Made by a program: the position numbers and the translations under genes. From NCBI GenBank assembly GCA_030601755.1, contig JAUWBF010000016.1, positions 1-50,480 of the forward strand: DNA of 50,480 bases. The letters are read 5' to 3'. Each line of letters opens with the position of its first letter. The stretch's first letter is position 1. Shown piece after piece: positions 33,479 to 43,990 of this stretch. This stretch comes from Verrucomicrobiota bacterium (lineage in GTDB: Bacteria > Verrucomicrobiota > Verrucomicrobiia > Opitutales > Opitutaceae). The notes beneath the pieces are model-generated. The model worked only from the letters and a program-made list of their open reading frames with translations, did no database searches and had not been told where the DNA came from.

Positions 33479-33913
33479 ATGAACGTGCACGACATTCCCG
33501 CGATCAACGCGGCCCTCAACGGACTGGCCACGCTGCTGATGACCGGCGGCTTCATCGCCATCATGTCGGGCAAACGCGAGGTGCACCGCGGCTTCATGCT
33601 GAGCGCGGGCGTGGTCTCGGCGGTGTTCTTGGTCGGCTACGTGGCGCACAAGATCCTGGTGCGCGGCGTGCACACGCCGTTCGGCGGCGAGGGGGCGATC
33701 AAGGCGGTGTATTACGCGATGCTGCTCTCGCACATCCTGCTGGCGATGAGCATCGCCTACCTGGTGCCACGGACGTTCTGGCTGGCGATCAAGGGCGACT
33801 ACGAGCGCCACAAGGCGTGGGCCCGGTGGACGTTTCCCATCTGGTATTACGTCAGCGTGACGGGCGTGCTGGTGTATTTCTTCCTGTATCGCTGGTGGCC
33901 GGCGGCGGTCTGA
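33479..33913 (+). CDS. DUF420 family membrane protein (CtaM-like)
   Basis: 144 residues, four helices: DIPAINAALNGLATLLMTGG, FMLSAGVVSAVFLVGYVAHK, VYYAMLLSHILLAMSIAYLV and FPIWYYVSVTGVLVYFFLYR. Conserved His residues (EVHRGFML; LLSHILLA; ERHKAWARW) fit DUF420, the family of CtaM, which is needed for heme-copper oxidase activity in some Firmicutes. It starts 44 bp after ctaB and shares its G-ending codon habit, so it belongs to the ctaAB transcript. Confidence 0.82.
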   Translation: MNVHDIPAINAALNGLATLLMTGGFIAIMSGKREVHRGFMLSAGVVSAVFLVGYVAHKILVRGVHTPFGGEGAIKAVYYAMLLSHILLAMSIAYLVPRTFWLAIKGDYERHKAWARWTFPIWYYVSVTGVLVYFFLYRWWPAAV

Positions 33914-33934
33914 AGCGGTGTCTCAGGGTGAAAG

Positions 33935-34030
33935 GTAGGGGCCGCACTCGCGCGGCCCGTTGGTCGTCATAGTAAGACCAACCTCGTCCGCGAGACCGTG
34001 CGCAACGGGCCTCGCGAGCGAGGCCCCTAC
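33935..34030. repeat. Double-palindrome repeat (family F), copy pair 2
   Basis: Outer arms 33935-33961 (gtaggggccgcactcgcgcg then gcccgtt) and 34004-34030 (aacgggcctcgcgagcgagg then cccctac) are inverted copies. Between them is a further perfect 7-bp hairpin GTTGGTC/GACCAAC (33959-33965 with 33976-33982). It fills the gap between the convergent DUF420 and cupredoxin genes. Confidence 0.82.
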
Positions 34031-34055
34031 CGCTGGTTACAAAACCACCTCGGGG

Positions 34056-34574
34056 TCACTGCACCACGAGCACGCCGCCCATGCCGCTGAGGAAGTGGCC
34101 GGGGAAGCTGCAGACGAACGGGTAGGTGCCGGGTTCCTCGGGGGCGTTGAACTTGATGGTCACGGACTCGCCGGGACCGAGCAGGCTGGTGTGCGCGATA
34201 ACCTTGTCGGCCTGGGCGGGCGGCAGGTAGTCGCTGGCGACGGCGGACATGGCGGCCATGCAGTAGGCGCGGGCGTCGGCGTCCTTGGTCAGGAGCACCC
34301 AGTTGTGGCCCATGGCGTTCTTGGGCATGCGGCCGTTGTTAGAGAGGGTGAGGTTGATCTCCGCGCCGGGGGCGGCCTCGATGCGCGTGACGGAGAACTT
34401 CATGTTGTCGCCCGCGAGCACGGTGATGTCGGGCGGCACGGCGGCTTGGGCGACGGGCGCGGCGGATGTCGCGGACGGGGCCTCGGCGGAGTCCTTGCGA
34501 CCGCAGCCGGTGACAAGGAGGGCAGACAGGGAGGCGAACGCGGCGACAGAAACCAAGCGGCGGGACAAGTTCAT
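34056..34574 (-). CDS. Azurin/auracyanin-like blue copper lipoprotein
   Basis: 172 residues from the ATG at 34574. Signal with lipobox VTGC, an Ala/Pro/Ser linker, then a cupredoxin domain of about 125 residues. Type 1 copper ligands are all present: His90 (NAMGHNWVLL), Cys155, His160 and Met165 (PFVCSFPGHFLSGMGGVL). The Cys-x4-His-x4-Met spacing differs by one from azurin's. It is probably a membrane-tethered electron carrier, and beside coxB it is a good candidate donor to the caa3 oxidase. It is divergent from coxB across 193 bp. Confidence 0.9.
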   Translation of the reverse strand: MNLSRRLVSVAAFASLSALLVTGCGRKDSAEAPSATSAAPVAQAAVPPDITVLAGDNMKFSVTRIEAAPGAEINLTLSNNGRMPKNAMGHNWVLLTKDADARAYCMAAMSAVASDYLPPAQADKVIAHTSLLGPGESVTIKFNAPEEPGTYPFVCSFPGHFLSGMGGVLVVQ

Positions 34575-34767
34575 GCGGGCCAACATGCACCCTGCCGAGA
34601 CCCGCGCAACGGAACAGTGCCGAGGCACCGGCAGACGGGACAAAATATGCGTGTGCTAATACCGGCGATCACGGGGCTGATAGCTGTTTTTATGGCTTGA
34701 AATACAGGGGGTCATCCAGACGCTCAAAAGTTTGCGCCTTCGCGGCCAAGTATTCCTAACCGGTCTC

Positions 34768-36063
34768 ATGAGTCTTTCTTCTTTTTCTCGCAGCGTTTCC
34801 CTTCGCGGTTTGGCCGCGCGGCTGTCCATGCTCGCCCTCCCCCTGCTCGTCGGCGGCTGGGTCAGCGGCCCGCAGTCGACGTTTGAGACCGCCGGCCCGG
34901 TGGCCCGCTCCCAGACGGGGCTGATGTATGTGACGCTGATCGTGGTGATGGCGATTTTCGTGATCGTCGCCGGCGTGCTCACCTACGCCACGTTCAAGTT
35001 CAAGGCCAAGGACGAGTCCGGCGAAAAGGCCCCCGTGCCCCCGCAGGGCCATGGCAACCCGCTCGTCGAGCTGGGCCTGATCGGCGCCTCCGTCTTCGCG
35101 CTCGTCATCATCGCCATCCCGACCGTCAAGGGCATCTGGTATACCTACGACGTGCCCGAGGCCGAGCGCGCCAACGCCTACGAGGTCACCGCCATCGGCT
35201 ACCAGTGGTGGTTCAAGTTCGAATACCCCTCCGAGCAGATCGACAACGTCGGCACGCTGGTCAACGCCAACGAGCTCGTCATCCCCGCCGGTCGCCCCGT
35301 GCGCATCAACCTGCGCACCTTCGACGTCATCCACTCCTTCTGGGTGCCCAAGCTCGCCGGCAAGGTCGACATGATGCCCAACCGCGGCAACCACCTCTGG
35401 CTGCAGGCCGACGAGCCCGGCTACTTCTGGGGCCAGTGCGCCGAGTATTGCGGCGACTCGCACGCCGTCATGCGCTTCCGTGTCATCGCCCTCGCCGAGG
35501 ACGAGTTCGCCGCCTGGGTCGCCCAACAAAAGCAGCCCGCCCGCACCGTCACCGCCCAGGCCGAGGCGCCCCGCCCCGCCCTCGCCGGCTACACTTTCAC
35601 CAACCCCGGCCGCAACGCCCCCGGCTGGACCCGCGAGTTCGACTCCGACCCGCTCGGCAACTGGCGCAAGATGCAGGCAGTCCCCTCCGCCGAGGACGCC
35701 GCCCTCATCGCCCATGGCCGCCAGCTCTTCCAAGAAAAGAACTGCATCACCTGCCACACCGTCCGCGGCCACGAAGGCGGCGGCGTCACCGCCCCCGACC
35801 TCACCCACGTCGGCTCCCGCACCACCATCGCCGGCGGCCTGCTCGAGAACAGCCCCGAGAACCTCCACCGCTGGCTGCGCTTCCCCGACGAGGTAAAGCC
35901 CGGCAACAAGATGTGGCTCGGCATCGGCGGCATGGCCAACGTCTCCATGCAGGGCTACGTGCACTGGGACCCCGAGACCCGCTCGTTCACCGACAAGCGC
36001 AACATCGAGGTCGACGACGACGAGGCCCGCGCGCTCGTCGCCTACCTGCACAGCCTCAAGTAA
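34768..36063 (+). CDS. coxB: Cytochrome c oxidase subunit II with fused cytochrome c domain (caa3 type)
   Basis: 431 residues from the ATG at 34768. After a signal-like helix come two membrane hairpin helices (LMYVTLIVVMAIFVIVAGVL; LGLIGASVFALVIIAIPTVK), then the CuA cupredoxin domain with IGYQWWFKFEYP, DVIHSFWVPKL and the CuA ligands Cys224, Cys228, His232 and Met235 (CAEYCGDSHAVM). A C-terminal cytochrome c domain follows, with heme motif CITCH (Cys326, Cys329, His330) and a distal-Met candidate in GNKMWLGIGGM. It takes electrons from a donor and passes them heme c to CuA to subunit I. Confidence 0.95.
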   Translation: MSLSSFSRSVSLRGLAARLSMLALPLLVGGWVSGPQSTFETAGPVARSQTGLMYVTLIVVMAIFVIVAGVLTYATFKFKAKDESGEKAPVPPQGHGNPLVELGLIGASVFALVIIAIPTVKGIWYTYDVPEAERANAYEVTAIGYQWWFKFEYPSEQIDNVGTLVNANELVIPAGRPVRINLRTFDVIHSFWVPKLAGKVDMMPNRGNHLWLQADEPGYFWGQCAEYCGDSHAVMRFRVIALAEDEFAAWVAQQKQPARTVTAQAEAPRPALAGYTFTNPGRNAPGWTREFDSDPLGNWRKMQAVPSAEDAALIAHGRQLFQEKNCITCHTVRGHEGGGVTAPDLTHVGSRTTIAGGLLENSPENLHRWLRFPDEVKPGNKMWLGIGGMANVSMQGYVHWDPETRSFTDKRNIEVDDDEARALVAYLHSLK

Positions 36064-36120
36064 TCCCCGCGCCGCCTCCCCGCGACCGACCTTAAGCAAC
36101 CACCCATTTTCGACCTCCTC

Positions 36121-38073
36121 ATGGAAGCCACCGCCAAAGCCTCCTTCACCGGGCACGACTCCCCCGCCAAGACCGAAAAACGGTCCTGGCTCTTCACCCG
36201 CCCGACCGCGACCACCGGCCTCGTCAGCTGGCTGACCACCGTCGACCACAAGCGCATCGGCTTCCTCTACGGCGTGTGCGCGCTGTTCTTCTTCCTGGTC
36301 GGCGGCTTCGAGGCGCTGCTCATCCGCCTCCAGCTCATCGTCCCGAACAACACCCTGCTCTCGGCGAACACCTACAACGAGATGTTCACCATGCACGCGA
36401 CCACGATGATCTTCCTCGCGGTCATGCCCCTCTCGGCGGCGTTCTTCAACTACATGATGCCGCTCCAGATCGGCGCGCGCGACGTGGCCTTCCCCCGCCT
36501 CAACGGCTTCGCCTTCTGGGTGTTTCTCGCCGGCGCCATCGTGCTCAACATCGGCTGGTTCGTGAAGTCCGGCGCGCCCGACATGGGCTGGTTCGGCTAC
36601 GCCCCGATGACCTCCCACCAGTTCGCCGACCGCTTCGCCGGCGACATGTCCACCGACCTGTGGATCATGGGCCTGCAGATCCTCGGCGTCTCCTCGGTGG
36701 TCGGCTCGCTCAACTTCATCGTCACCATCATCAACATGCGCGCCCCGGGCCTCACCATGATGCGCCTGCCGGTGTTCACCTGGATGACGCTCTTCACCGC
36801 CTTCCTCATCATCCTTTCCTTCCCCGCCATCACCATCGCGCTGGTCGAGCTGATGATGGACCGCTCCTTCGGCACCGGCTTCTTCGAGGTCTCGCAGGGC
36901 GGTCTGCCCGTGCTCTGGCAGCACCTCTTCTGGATCTTCGGCCACCCCGAGGTCTACATCCTCATCCTGCCCGCCATGGGCATCATCTCCGAGATCCTCC
37001 CGACCTTCTCGCGCAAGCCCCTCTTCGGCTACCCGATCGTCGTCTTCTCCGGCGCGGTCATCGGCTTCCTCGGCTTCGGCGTGTGGTCCCACCACATGTT
37101 CACCACCGGCATGGGCACCGTCGCCACCGCGGCGTTCTCGCTGGCCACCATGGCCATCGCGGTCCCCACCGGCGTCAAGATCTTCAACTGGGTCGGCACC
37201 CTCTGGGGCGGCCACCTCTCCATGCGCACGCCCATGATGTTCGCCCTCGGCTTCATCTGGATGTTCATGTTCGGCGGCTTCTCCGGCATCATGCACTCGG
37301 CCGCGCCGGCCGACGCCCAGCAGCAGGACTCCTACTTCGTCGTCGCCCACTTCCACTACGTGCTCATCGGCGGCTCCATCTTCGCGCTGCTCGCCGGCAT
37401 CCACTTCTGGTTCCCCCTGATGTTCGGCCGCAAGGTCTCCGAGAAGGCCGGCAAGCTGTCCTTCTGGATCATCTTCATCGGCTTCAACACCACGTTCTTC
37501 CCGATGCACTTCCTCGGCCTGAACGGCATGCCCCGCCGCACGTTCACCTACGACGGCAACATGGGCTGGAACAGCGCCAACTTCATCGCGACCATCGGCG
37601 CCCTCATCCTCGGCCTCGGCATCGCCTACTACTTCTACGTGATGATCTGGACCTACTTCAAAGGCGAGAAGGTCAAGCACGACGTCTGGGACGCCCGCAC
37701 CCTCGAGTGGGCCGTGCCCACCTACCCGCCTCCCGCGCACAACTTCCACGTCACCCCGACGGTCCACGCCCGTGACGCCTTCTGGTATGAGAAGACCCAC
37801 CAGGAGGAAATCGCCAAGGAAAAGGCCGCCCACGCCAAGGACGAGGAATCGCACGGCGGCATCCACATGCCCAGCCAGTCCTGGTTCCCGCTGATCGTCA
37901 CCCTCGGCCTGCTCATTGGCGCGATCTTCTTCGTGAACCACAACTACGTCGGCGCCATCATCGGCGGCGCCATCCTGGTGCTCGGCATCTACGGCTGGGC
38001 CATCGAGGGTCCCGGCGGCTACCACCTCCACGTCGACAAGGAAGGCAACGTCACCCGCGACGACAGCCACTGA
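36121..38073 (+). CDS. coxA: Cytochrome c oxidase subunit I
   Basis: 650 residues. Heme-copper oxidase core: TVDHKRIGFLYG, NEMFTMHATTMIFLAVMPLS (low-spin heme His), WIFGHPEVYILILPAMG (CuB His cross-linked to Tyr), WSHHMFTTGMG (CuB His pair) and VVAHFHYVLIGGSIFALLAG (heme His pair). The E of HPEVYI supports a type A family member. After about residue 550 there is an extension with a His/Lys-rich loop and two further helices (WFPLIVTLGLLIGAIFFVNH; IIGGAILVLGIYGWAIEGPG), as in caa3 subunit I/III fusions or extensions. It starts 57 bp after coxB. Confidence 0.97.
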   Translation: MEATAKASFTGHDSPAKTEKRSWLFTRPTATTGLVSWLTTVDHKRIGFLYGVCALFFFLVGGFEALLIRLQLIVPNNTLLSANTYNEMFTMHATTMIFLAVMPLSAAFFNYMMPLQIGARDVAFPRLNGFAFWVFLAGAIVLNIGWFVKSGAPDMGWFGYAPMTSHQFADRFAGDMSTDLWIMGLQILGVSSVVGSLNFIVTIINMRAPGLTMMRLPVFTWMTLFTAFLIILSFPAITIALVELMMDRSFGTGFFEVSQGGLPVLWQHLFWIFGHPEVYILILPAMGIISEILPTFSRKPLFGYPIVVFSGAVIGFLGFGVWSHHMFTTGMGTVATAAFSLATMAIAVPTGVKIFNWVGTLWGGHLSMRTPMMFALGFIWMFMFGGFSGIMHSAAPADAQQQDSYFVVAHFHYVLIGGSIFALLAGIHFWFPLMFGRKVSEKAGKLSFWIIFIGFNTTFFPMHFLGLNGMPRRTFTYDGNMGWNSANFIATIGALILGLGIAYYFYVMIWTYFKGEKVKHDVWDARTLEWAVPTYPPPAHNFHVTPTVHARDAFWYEKTHQEEIAKEKAAHAKDEESHGGIHMPSQSWFPLIVTLGLLIGAIFFVNHNYVGAIIGGAILVLGIYGWAIEGPGGYHLHVDKEGNVTRDDSH

Positions 38074-38124
38074 TCCCGCGTCCCGCCCACCGCGCCCTCC
38101 CAACACCCGCCACCCTTTCCAGTC

Positions 38125-38982
38125 ATGAGCACCCACGCGGCCTCCGCTGCCATCGACCATCACCACGATCACACCACCACGACCGGCATTCCCAACAAGA
38201 AGCTGTTCATGTGGGCCTTCCTCGCCTCGGACTGCATGTTCTTCGGCGCGCTGATCGCCACTCACCTGATCTATCGCCTGCATCCGGTGCCCGGCTCGCA
38301 GGAGCCCACCACGTTCTTCTCGATCGAGCTAACCTCGTTCTCGACGTTCATCCTCCTGATGTCGTCGCTGCTCATGGCGCTCGCGGTCAACGCCTGCCAG
38401 AAGGGCAACGTGCCCGCCGTTCGCAAGATGCTCATCGGCACGATCTTCTTCGGCGCGATCTTCCTCGCCTGCCAGGTTTACGAGTTCACCCACTTCGTGC
38501 ACCTCGGCCTCACGCTCTCCAGCAGCCAGCTTGGCAGCACGTTCTACACGTTGACCGGCACCCACGGCTGCCACGTAGCCATCGGCGTGCTCTGGCTGGT
38601 CATGATGTATGTGCGCACCTTCAAGCCCCACGACGGTGCCAAGGGCAGCAAGCTCTGGCCCTACTACAGCCTGCTGCACGTCGGCGTGGTCGTCGCGGCC
38701 ATCGTGTTCTGCACCTGGACCGTGCTCGACGCCACCCACGCCATCCTTGAGCACGGCTTCAACGGCGAGGCCATCAGCGCCTACCTGCACCACGGCATGA
38801 TCCCGCTGGTCGCCGCCGCCGTCTCGTTGATCGCCTGCCGCCTGATGGCCCGCTCCGCGTCGGCCGAGGACTTCGGCGAGGCCAACGCCATCGACGTCGA
38901 GTCGATGGGCCTTTACTGGCACTTCGTCGACGTGGTCTGGATCGTCATCTTCACCGTCGTCTACCTGCTCGAATACCTCTGA
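38125..38982 (+). CDS. coxC: Cytochrome c oxidase subunit III, with an extra internal helical segment
   Basis: 285 residues. It begins with a His-rich stretch (IDHHHDHTTTTGIPNKK), then KLFMWAFLASDCMFFGALIA, LSSSQLGSTFYTLTGTHGCH and the ending MGLYWHFVDVVWIVIFTVVY, all typical of subunit III. Caa3-type subunit III is usually about 200 residues. Here some 70-80 residues (about 165-245: a Lys-rich loop, LLHVGVVVAAIVFCTWTVLD, a loop, and IPLVAAAVSLIACRLM) separate the last two family segments, adding two predicted helices. The reading frame is clean, so this is not an error by frameshift. Confidence 0.92.
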   Translation: MSTHAASAAIDHHHDHTTTTGIPNKKLFMWAFLASDCMFFGALIATHLIYRLHPVPGSQEPTTFFSIELTSFSTFILLMSSLLMALAVNACQKGNVPAVRKMLIGTIFFGAIFLACQVYEFTHFVHLGLTLSSSQLGSTFYTLTGTHGCHVAIGVLWLVMMYVRTFKPHDGAKGSKLWPYYSLLHVGVVVAAIVFCTWTVLDATHAILEHGFNGEAISAYLHHGMIPLVAAAVSLIACRLMARSASAEDFGEANAIDVESMGLYWHFVDVVWIVIFTVVYLLEYL

Positions 38983-39040
38983 TCGGCAACGCCGAACAGA
39001 AATCTCAAATTCCAAAGGGCCAAATCTCAAAACTCGCAAC

Positions 39041-39394
39041 ATGAGCGCTCCCGCCTCCGCCCACTCCCACGACGCCGGTCACCACGAGGACAGCAAGTTC
39101 CCCATCTTCGTGCAGATCGCGATGATCCTCGCCGTCATCACCGGCGTCGAGATCGTGCTGATCTACCTGCCCCTCGCCAAGTGGCTGCTCGTCAGCTCGC
39201 TGACGCTGCTGTCGCTGGTGAAGTTCCTCTTCGTCATTTTCTACTTCATGCACCTGAAGTGGGACAAATTGTTCTGCACCATCCTGTTTTTCATCGGCCT
39301 CGTGCTGGCCTGCGGCACCGTCGGCGCGCTCATGCTCATCTTCAACGCCAAGGACAGCAAACCCGTCGGCGGCGTCTACGAAGAGGTGCTCTGA
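39041..39394 (+). CDS. coxD: Cytochrome c oxidase subunit IV, prokaryotic caa3 type
   Basis: 117 residues with a His/Ser-rich N-terminus (HSHDAGHHEDSKFPIF) and three helices (IFVQIAMILAVITGVEIVLI; LLLSLVKFLFVIFYFMHLKW-like VKFLFVIFYFMHLKWDKLFC; TILFFIGLVLACGTVGALML). The motif KFLFVIFYFMHLKWD is diagnostic of this subunit. It is the last gene of coxBACD and is followed by a strong terminator. The 58 bp before it contain a repetitive aaatctcaaattcc/aaatctcaaaa stretch. Confidence 0.9.
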   Translation: MSAPASAHSHDAGHHEDSKFPIFVQIAMILAVITGVEIVLIYLPLAKWLLVSSLTLLSLVKFLFVIFYFMHLKWDKLFCTILFFIGLVLACGTVGALMLIFNAKDSKPVGGVYEEVL

Positions 39395-39421
39395 CCGGGC
39401 GTCGGCGCCTCTTGTGTTTTT

Positions 39422-39452
39422 AAAACGGCGGCCGCGTGCCGCCGTTTTTTTT
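39422..39452 (+). terminator. Intrinsic terminator of the cox operon
   Basis: A perfect 11-bp stem, AAAACGGCGGC (39422-39432) with GCCGCCGTTTT (39438-39448), runs into eight T residues. Confidence 0.9.
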
Positions 39453-39522
39453 GGCCGCCTCCGGAGGATTCGCGTTCATTCCCCGCCGGCAGCGCGTTAG
39501 ACCGTTCCCCCTTTCCCATCCC

Positions 39523-40317
39523 ATGATCGACTGGAGACATTGGCACAACGAACCGCACCTGATCGGCGGCCTGATCATTCTCGCCTGGCTCTACGCGCTC
39601 GCCGTCGGTCCGTTGCGCGCGCGCCTCGCCCCCGGCCGGCCGCCGGTGGCGGGAGGCGTGCAGGCGACGTTCTACGTCGGACTCGTGTTGTTCTACCTCG
39701 CGGTCGGCTCGCCACTCGATCAGGCGGGCGAACGGTTTTTGTTCAGCGCACACATGGTGCAGCACCTGATCCTCACGCACCTGGTCGCGATCCTCTTCAT
39801 CCAAGGACTGCCCGAGTGGCTGACCGACGACCTGTTGCCGCGCTCGGCTTGGATCGACCGGCCCTTGCGCCTGGTGCTGCACCCGCTGGTCGTGGCGGCG
39901 CTCTACAATCTCACCATCGGCATCTGGCACGTGCCCGAGCTGTATGACTGGGCCCTGCGCGACCGTTGGGTGCACATCACCGAACACGTCATGTTCTTCG
40001 CCGCGGCGGTGCTCATGTGGTGGCCGGTCTTCAGCCGCTCCCGGCGTTTTCCGCCCACCTCCTACGGCGTGCAGATGCTCTACCTGATCGGCGTCACCAT
40101 CCTCGGCACGCCGCTTTTCGCCTACCTGGCGTTCTCCAGCAGCGTGCTCTACCCCACCTACGAGTTCGCACCACGCATCATCCCGGGCTTCAGCGCCCAG
40201 CAGGACCAGTTGCTCGGGGCGGCCATCATGAAGCTCGGCACCATGGGCGTGACCTTCCTCGTGCTCATCCGCTGCTTCTATAAATGGTATCTAAGCAGCG
40301 AGAAAAAGGGCGCTTAA
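39523..40317 (+). CDS. ctaG: Cytochrome c oxidase assembly factor CtaG (caa3 type)
   Basis: 264 residues from the ATG at 39523; the frame is open for 29 more codons upstream but they cover the spacer after the cox terminator. Caa3_CtaG features are seven helices, SPLDQAGERFLFSAHMVQHL, ILTHLVAILFIQGLPEWL, IWHVPELYDWALRDRWVH, and ITEHVMFFAAAVLMWWPVFS. This family is needed for making active caa3 oxidase in Bacillus; it is unrelated to the copper chaperone Cox11, which shares the CtaG name. It sits beyond the coxD terminator, so it probably has its own promoter. Confidence 0.9.
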   Translation: MIDWRHWHNEPHLIGGLIILAWLYALAVGPLRARLAPGRPPVAGGVQATFYVGLVLFYLAVGSPLDQAGERFLFSAHMVQHLILTHLVAILFIQGLPEWLTDDLLPRSAWIDRPLRLVLHPLVVAALYNLTIGIWHVPELYDWALRDRWVHITEHVMFFAAAVLMWWPVFSRSRRFPPTSYGVQMLYLIGVTILGTPLFAYLAFSSSVLYPTYEFAPRIIPGFSAQQDQLLGAAIMKLGTMGVTFLVLIRCFYKWYLSSEKKGA

Positions 40318-40326
40318 CCCATACCC

Positions 40327-40332
40327 TATAAT
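40327..40332 (+). promoter_or_regulatory. Possible sigma-70 -10 box for the SLC13-type gene
   Basis: A perfect TATAAT lies 44 bp before the start codon in a short A/T-rich spacer (40318-40375). The expected -35 region (about aaaagg at 40304) matches poorly. Confidence 0.35.
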
Positions 40333-40375
40333 TTTACTGGGATTTTAGGTTTATTCTCCGCATCGTGCTCGGTCT

Positions 40376-42187
40376 ATGACTTGGGAAATCGCCCTCGTAT
40401 ACGTCCTGTTGGTGGCCGTGCTGGCCAGCTTCGTGTGGGAAAAAATCCCGCCGGACCTGACCGCGCTCACGCTCTTCGCGGTGCTGCTGGTCAGCGGGTT
40501 GATTTCCAAGGCCGACGCCTTCGCGGTCTTCAGCAACAGCGCTCCGTTCACCGTCGGCGCGATGTTCATCCTCAGCGCGGCACTCGTGAAATGCGGCGCG
40601 ATCGACCGCATCAGCGGCTTGGTCGAGCGCACCGCCAACTGGGGCTACCGCCTCATCCTGATGGCCATCGTCGGCGTGGTGGGGACGATCTCGGCATTCA
40701 TCAACAACACGCCGGTCGTCGTGGTGTTCCTGCCCATCGTCCTAAAACTCTCCCGGCAGCTGAAGGTCACGCCTTCCAAGCTCCTCATTCCCCTTTCCTA
40801 CGCGGCCATCCTTGGCGGCACCTGCACGCTCATCGGCACCAGCACCAACCTCGTCGTCAACGGCGTGATGACCGCCCGCGACCTCCCGAGCTTCTCGATG
40901 TTTGAACTGGCCTGGCTCGGCATCCCCGCCGCTCTCACCGGTGCGACCTACCTGGCGCTCTTTGGCAACCGCCTGCTGCCCGCCCGTGAAATGCTTACCT
41001 CGATCCTCTCCGACGAGGAGCGTCGCGAATACATCACCGAGGCCTTCGTGCAGCCCGACTCCATCCAGATCGGCAAGACCCTCGGCGAAGCCGGCCTCAC
41101 CCGCTCGCGCGGCATCCGCGTGCTTGAGATCGTGCGCGACGGCGTCGCCCTCTACATCGAGCCGGAGAAAGTAAAGCTCCGCGCCGGCGACCGCCTCATC
41201 CTCGCCTGCCGGATGAAGGGCATCATCAACACCCGCGGCACCGACGGCATCGACCTCGCCGCCGAGCTCAAGCTCGGCCTCGAGCAGATCGCCGCCCACG
41301 AGGGTTCGCTGGTCGAGGCCGTGGTCAACCCCCACTCCTCGCTCGTCGGCCACACCGTGCGCGAGGTCAATTTCCGCCAGCGCTTCCGCATGGTCGTGCT
41401 CGCCCTGCACCGCCGCGGCCGCAACGTGCGCGAAAAGATCGAAACCCTGCCGATCGAGGCCGGCGACGTCATCCTGATGATGGGCACCGACCAGGCCATC
41501 GACGCCCTGCGCCACGGCGACGACCTCGTGCTCTTCGACCGCGCGCGCGTGCCCGCCGTTTCCCAGCATCGCAAGATGCCCTTCGTGCTCGGCATCATCG
41601 CCACCGTGATCGCCACCGCCAGCCTCGACCTCGTGCCCATCGAGATCGGCGCCATGATCGGGTGCGTGCTCGTCTGCCTCGTGCGCTGCCTCAAGACCCA
41701 GGAGGCCTACGACTCCATCGAGTGGAACATCCTCTTCCTCATCTACGGCATGCTCGCGATGGGCCGCGCCATGGAGGTCACCGGCGCCGCCGAGTGGCTC
41801 GCGCTCAACGTCGTGTCCTTCAGCCAACACGTCGTTCCCCTCGAGCATCAGGCCATCGTCCTGCTCGCCGTCGTCTATCTCTTCACGACCACCTTCACCG
41901 AGATCCTATCCAACAACGCCATCGCCGCGCTCATGGCGCCCATCGCCATCGGCATCGCCGCGCAGATGGGGCTCGATCCAAAGCCGTTCCTCGTCGCCGT
42001 CGCCTTCGCCGCGTCCGCCTCCTTCGCCACGCCCATCGGCTACCAGACCAACACCTACGTGTATGGCATCGGCGGATACCGGTTCGGCGACTTCATCAAG
42101 ATCGGCGTGCCGCTCAACGCCATCTGCTTCGGTCTGGCCATGCTGATCATCCCGATCGTCTGGCCGTTGCAGGCCGTCGCCCAGTAA
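40376..42187 (+). CDS. SLC13/DASS-type anion permease with two RCK-C (TrkA-C) domains
   Basis: 603 residues. Two sets of hydrophobic helices flank a cytoplasmic middle. The first half has FINNTPVVVVFLPIVLKLSR and GGTCTLIGTSTNLVVNGVM, both typical SLC13/CitT signatures. The middle (about 215-380) holds two TrkA-C domains (VLEIVRDGVALYIEPEKVKL; LVGHTVREVNFRQRFRMVVL). The second half repeats the transport signature (FTEILSNNAIAALMAPIAIG; FATPIGYQTNTYVYGIGGYR). Such proteins carry sulphate, dicarboxylates or similar anions with sodium. The nifA gene starts 40 bp later, after a small hairpin (GCTCTC-ac-GAGAGC, 42188-42201), so a link to nitrogen fixation is possible. Confidence 0.82.
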   Translation: MTWEIALVYVLLVAVLASFVWEKIPPDLTALTLFAVLLVSGLISKADAFAVFSNSAPFTVGAMFILSAALVKCGAIDRISGLVERTANWGYRLILMAIVGVVGTISAFINNTPVVVVFLPIVLKLSRQLKVTPSKLLIPLSYAAILGGTCTLIGTSTNLVVNGVMTARDLPSFSMFELAWLGIPAALTGATYLALFGNRLLPAREMLTSILSDEERREYITEAFVQPDSIQIGKTLGEAGLTRSRGIRVLEIVRDGVALYIEPEKVKLRAGDRLILACRMKGIINTRGTDGIDLAAELKLGLEQIAAHEGSLVEAVVNPHSSLVGHTVREVNFRQRFRMVVLALHRRGRNVREKIETLPIEAGDVILMMGTDQAIDALRHGDDLVLFDRARVPAVSQHRKMPFVLGIIATVIATASLDLVPIEIGAMIGCVLVCLVRCLKTQEAYDSIEWNILFLIYGMLAMGRAMEVTGAAEWLALNVVSFSQHVVPLEHQAIVLLAVVYLFTTTFTEILSNNAIAALMAPIAIGIAAQMGLDPKPFLVAVAFAASASFATPIGYQTNTYVYGIGGYRFGDFIKIGVPLNAICFGLAMLIIPIVWPLQAVAQ

Positions 42188-42227
42188 GCTCTCACGAGAG
42201 CGAAACCGGTCAAAAAAGGACGCGTCA

Positions 42228-43934
<1,707 letters not shown>

Positions 43935-43990
43935 ACCCACGCAGCCCGGACTCGCCACGCTGTCGCCCGAGCCTAGCCTGAACCGCGCCC

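Noticed and set aside
34756-38283. A very long open frame on the minus strand opposite coxBA
   Set aside because: Its Glu/Gly/Asp/His-rich composition is what results from reading C-ending codons backwards, and the plus strand encodes the clear oxidase subunits.
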